Of a stretch of 15,704 nt of DNA, positions 13,155 through 15,704 are shown one piece after another. A model generated the notes under the pieces. The model was not told where the DNA came from, searched no databases, and saw only the letters and a list, made by a program, of their open reading frames with translations. Positions within the stretch are counted from its first letter, which is position 1; each line of letters starts with the position of its first letter. Source of the DNA: CAYNFT01 sp964396535 (GTDB taxonomy: Bacteria > Chloroflexota > Dehalococcoidia > Dehalococcoidales > UBA2162); assembly GCA_964396535.1 (NCBI GenBank), contig CAYNFT010000048.1:1-15704 (forward strand). Reading direction: 5' to 3'. A program made the translations under genes and the position numbers.

Positions 13155-13880
13155 ATGTATGAGCCCAAAACCTATCGTCATTGGGTTAAGGGAAAAGACT
13201 TGGTCTCTTTTAATGTAACGGTAAAAGAGACCGATATATATGTTCGTGCCTCGAAGAATCTGAGAAGTAAAACCCTAAGGCTGGTAACCAAGTATCGTGA
13301 GTCACTGGAGAGGTATATTGAGCGATACCCCTCGTTTCTAACCGCCCTTGAACCCCTCTCCGTTGGTAGTGATGCTCCTCAGATTGTAAAGTCGATGGCA
13401 GATTCAGCCAGAAAAGCTGGAGTTGGACCTATGGCATCGGTAGCAGGGGCAATAGCTGAATTTGTCGGCACCGAGCTACTAGCCTTCTCTCCAGAGGTAA
13501 TCGTAGAGAATGGAGGCGATATTTTTTTGAAGAGCCTGAGAAAAAGAATGGTAAGCATTTACGCCGGCAAATCGCCGCTAACTGGTCAAATTGGTCTGGA
13601 AATCGAGGCAGAGGAGACACCGCTAGGAATCTGCACCTCTTCTGGAACAGTGGGACATTCGCTGAGTTACGGGCGGGCTGATGCCATAGTGGCTCTTTCT
13701 CCTTCAGCCTCCCTAGCTGACGCCGCCGCCACGGCTATAGGCAACCTGATTAAACAACAAGAAGATATCCCGAACGGGATTGAACTGGCAAAGGGAATCG
13801 AAGGGTTGAAGGGAGTGCTCATCATTAAGGACGACAAGGTGGGGATTTGGGGTGAAGTGAAAGTATGCCAGATAGATTGA
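13155..13880 (+). CDS. UPF0280/COG2122 ApbE-like protein of homocysteine synthesis
   Basis: A 241-residue member of the UPF0280 (COG2122) family, structurally related to the FMN transferase ApbE. The Methanosarcina member (MA1715) has been tied genetically to homocysteine formation with the COG1900 and NIL-ferredoxin proteins, but its chemistry is unsettled. Family marks are VGPMASVAGAIAEFVG (about residues 94-109), the metal-site-like VENGGDIFL, and CTSSGTVGHSLSYGRADA. The ATG at 13155 lies 3 nt after the ferredoxin stop, so the two are almost certainly co-translated. No signal peptide is seen, so unlike periplasmic ApbE it should act in the cytoplasm. Confidence 0.9.
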   Translation: MYEPKTYRHWVKGKDLVSFNVTVKETDIYVRASKNLRSKTLRLVTKYRESLERYIERYPSFLTALEPLSVGSDAPQIVKSMADSARKAGVGPMASVAGAIAEFVGTELLAFSPEVIVENGGDIFLKSLRKRMVSIYAGKSPLTGQIGLEIEAEETPLGICTSSGTVGHSLSYGRADAIVALSPSASLADAAATAIGNLIKQQEDIPNGIELAKGIEGLKGVLIIKDDKVGIWGEVKVCQID

Positions 13881-13922
13881 AGCTACCCTAGAGAGCAAAA
13901 CAAATGCCAAGGAGTAACGGAT

Positions 13923-14666
13923 ATGCTTACCGAAGATGAGCAGGAAAGGTATGACCGCCAGATAATAATGAGGGGATTCGGTACGGAGGGGCAGGAAAAG
14001 CTTAAGCAAGCCAGGGTTGTTATCGCCGGTAGCGGGGGATTAGGCTCCCCGGCATCAATATACCTAGCCGCCGCTGGGGTGGGAACGATACGAATAGTTG
14101 ACCATGATAGAGTAGAACTCAGTAACTTAAACCGGCAGATTCTACACTGGGATAAGGATATCGGCAGAAATAAGGTTGATTCAGCCACTGAAAAGCTAAA
14201 CCAGTTAAACCAGAATGTGAAAATAGAAACTATACAGGAAACGATAAACGAAGCTAACGTCTCCAGACTTGTAGCCGGCTTTGACGTCATAGTTGATGCC
14301 ATGGACAATCTACCGACCAGATATTTGCTAAACAAGGCAGCAATAGAGAACCATATCCCCTTCATTCACGGAGCAGTTTATGGCCTCGAAGGAAGGGCTA
14401 TGACTATAATCCCGGGCAAAACAGCCTGCCTGAGATGTGTATATCGGGGGCTTACCCCTGAGCAGAAATTCCCGGTGATTGGGGTTACTCCAGCAGTTAT
14501 CGGCTGTGTTCAGGCGACAGAAGTGATAAAGTATCTCGTGGGGATTGGTACGCTTCTAACCAATAGACTATTAGTTTATGATGGGCTGAATATGAAATTC
14601 ACTGAACTGGTGGTTAAGAGAGACCCAAATTGTGCACATTGTAGCCACTTGGTCGAGAAAACATAG
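13923..14666 (+). CDS. ThiF/MoeB/HesA-family E1-like adenylyltransferase
   Basis: A 247-residue enzyme of the ThiF/MoeB superfamily. These adenylate the C-terminal Gly-Gly of a small ubiquitin-like sulfur carrier (ThiS, MoaD or similar) so that sulfur can be loaded. The N-terminus ERYDRQIIMRGFG is typical. The ATP site GSGGLGS spans 36-42, and D/N/R residues follow in DHDRVELSNLNRQ. The zinc ligands are C169-x2-C172 and C237-x2-C240. The conserved GVTPAVIGCVQATEVIKYL segment is present. AAGGAG lies 8 nt before the ATG, and the gap to the COG2122 gene is 42 nt. Neither a sulfur carrier nor a rhodanese domain is in the window. Thiamin, molybdopterin, or a carrier feeding the homocysteine enzymes are all possible; its position favours the last, as inference. 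Confidence 0.88.
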   Translation: MLTEDEQERYDRQIIMRGFGTEGQEKLKQARVVIAGSGGLGSPASIYLAAAGVGTIRIVDHDRVELSNLNRQILHWDKDIGRNKVDSATEKLNQLNQNVKIETIQETINEANVSRLVAGFDVIVDAMDNLPTRYLLNKAAIENHIPFIHGAVYGLEGRAMTIIPGKTACLRCVYRGLTPEQKFPVIGVTPAVIGCVQATEVIKYLVGIGTLLTNRLLVYDGLNMKFTELVVKRDPNCAHCSHLVEKT

Positions 14667-14726
14667 CAAATGAGCACAAAGATAGTTATTCCTTCATAAT
14701 AAAAATAAAACAGGGAGGTTAATACA

Positions 14727-15698
14727 ATGGTTAAGACCAGGGTTACCGAAATGTTGGGGATAGAGTATCCCATAATTTGCGGTGGATTCGGCAATGTTAC
14801 CCAGGTAGAACTGGCAGCAGCAGTCTCCAATGCAGGGGGATTTGGTATCATTGCCTCATCCTACCATAGAACCCCTGAAGCATTACGAGATGCACTCAGG
14901 GAGGTCAAGAGCCTTACTGATAAACCCTTTGGAGTGAATATCAGTTTGTTCCCCTCGGCTACGCCTCTCCCCAATAAGGAGTTTATTGAGGTTATCATTG
15001 AGGAGGGGGTTAAGGCAGTGGAGGCTTCAGGACACCAGGCTCCTGAGGAGTATATTTCTCGCCTTAAGGAAGGCAATGTGCTTTTGATTCACAAGTCAGC
15101 TACAGTGAGACATGCCCTCAAGGGACAGGAGGTAGGAGCAGATATGGTAGCTATAGTAGGTATGGAGAATGGGGGAGCTACCGGCATGGAAGATGTTAGC
15201 ACATTAGTGCTTGTCCCTGTACTGGCTGATACTGCCACGGTGCCGGTTATCGCTGGAGGGGGGTTTGCTGATGGCCGAGGCCTGGTTGCTGCCCTGGCCC
15301 TGGGAGCTGAGGGGGTAGTTATGGGCACCCGCTTTATGGCTACTAAAGAGTGCTCAATCCATCCCAATTACAAAGAGTGGTTACTCAAGGCTACCGAGAG
15401 GGACACTGTACTGGTAATGCGTTCTCTTCAAAATACCCACAGAGCTCTACGGAGCAAGGTTACTGAAGAGCTGCTGAAACTGGAGGCAAGAGGGGCCTCT
15501 TCTGAAGAGATGGCACATGTTCTAAGAGGTGATTCATCCCGGAGCGTAACTCGGGATGGTGACCCTGGCGCCGGAGTAGCCTTTGCCGGTGAGGCAGTGG
15601 GGTTGATACACGATATTCCTACAGTAAAGGAATTAATTGATAGAATGGTAAATGAAGCGGAGGTTATCACCCAGCGTCTCCACAATATCTCGGTATGA
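14727..15698 (+). CDS. FMN-dependent oxidoreductase, nitronate monooxygenase (NMO/FabK) family
   Basis: A 323-residue TIM-barrel flavoprotein of the family containing nitronate monooxygenase (formerly 2-nitropropane dioxygenase) and the enoyl-ACP reductase FabK. The start TRVTEMLGIEYPIICGGFG and the FMN-phosphate segment VIAGGGFADGRG...GAEGVVMGTRF (about 173-203) are typical. However, the position of the catalytic histidine of both enzymes is A151 (GMENGGATG instead of a GGH-x-G form), so it probably catalyses a different flavin reaction. GGGAGG lies 8 nt before the ATG. It follows the E1-like gene by 60 nt on the same strand and may be in the same operon, but its link to sulfur metabolism is unknown. 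The gene is complete, ending 6 nt from the window edge. Confidence 0.85.
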   Translation: MVKTRVTEMLGIEYPIICGGFGNVTQVELAAAVSNAGGFGIIASSYHRTPEALRDALREVKSLTDKPFGVNISLFPSATPLPNKEFIEVIIEEGVKAVEASGHQAPEEYISRLKEGNVLLIHKSATVRHALKGQEVGADMVAIVGMENGGATGMEDVSTLVLVPVLADTATVPVIAGGGFADGRGLVAALALGAEGVVMGTRFMATKECSIHPNYKEWLLKATERDTVLVMRSLQNTHRALRSKVTEELLKLEARGASSEEMAHVLRGDSSRSVTRDGDPGAGVAFAGEAVGLIHDIPTVKELIDRMVNEAEVITQRLHNISV

Positions 15699-15704
15699 AC
15701 GGAA

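Noticed and set aside
13883..14365. 160-codon minus-strand frame
   Set aside because: It is antisense to the E1-like gene, whose motifs are intact, and shows no family features of its own.
1..15704. CRISPR array, insertion sequences, rRNA or tRNA genes
   Set aside because: No spaced direct repeats, transposase-like protein, terminal inverted repeats, rRNA or standard tRNA gene was seen; the only tRNA-like element is the tmRNA.

Overview
The window looks like chromosomal DNA of an anaerobic bacterium, with a moderate GC content by eye. The anaerobic signs are the end of a tungsten/molybdenum aldehyde:ferredoxin oxidoreductase, an ADP-forming type acyl-CoA synthetase alpha subunit, and an operon for the homocysteine route of methanogens and other strict anaerobes. 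Bacterial markers are trigger factor, ClpP, SmpB, tmRNA and a bacterial-type AspRS of the tRNA-Asn-misacylating kind. My best guess is an uncultured Chloroflexota of the Dehalococcoidia type, but this is inference; no taxonomic marker was compared.

Region 1 (1-6062) has an accessory look, with loosely spaced genes and long gaps. It holds the C-terminal end of an AOR-family oxidoreductase, a small cupin, an orphan acyl-CoA synthetase alpha subunit, a RecA/KaiC-like ATPase fused to two V4R domains, and on the minus strand an NAD(P)-dependent oxidoreductase of the DUF1932 group.

Region 2 (6417-11026, all minus strand) is a compact protein-synthesis and quality-control block, transcribed in the order aspS, tig, clpP, smpB, ssrA. 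aspS, tig and clpP overlap end to end and begin with TTG, GTG and ATG. smpB has its own extended -10 promoter placed so that its mRNA should be leaderless, and the tmRNA begins 16 nt after the smpB stop. tmRNA and SmpB tag stalled products, and ClpP is part of the protease that would destroy them.

Region 3 (11127-15698, plus strand) starts with a sigma-70 promoter divergent from the aspS promoter. A short Met-rich leader ORF with a strong Shine-Dalgarno follows, then a perfect 12-bp intrinsic terminator, then a sulfur operon: DUF39/COG1900 aspartate-semialdehyde sulfurtransferase, NIL-ferredoxin, COG2122/UPF0280 protein and a ThiF/MoeB-like E1 enzyme. A flavin oxidoreductase of the nitronate monooxygenase family comes last. 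A 9-nt segment just after the leader's Met codons can pair with the terminator's 5' arm. The leader therefore reads like a transcription attenuator for homocysteine/methionine synthesis, and it is the most interesting candidate for an undescribed system here.

A 15-nt copy of the tmRNA T-arm lies at 4886-4900, 1.5 kb from the tmRNA. It may be an old attachment site, since ssrA is a known integration target, but it could be chance.
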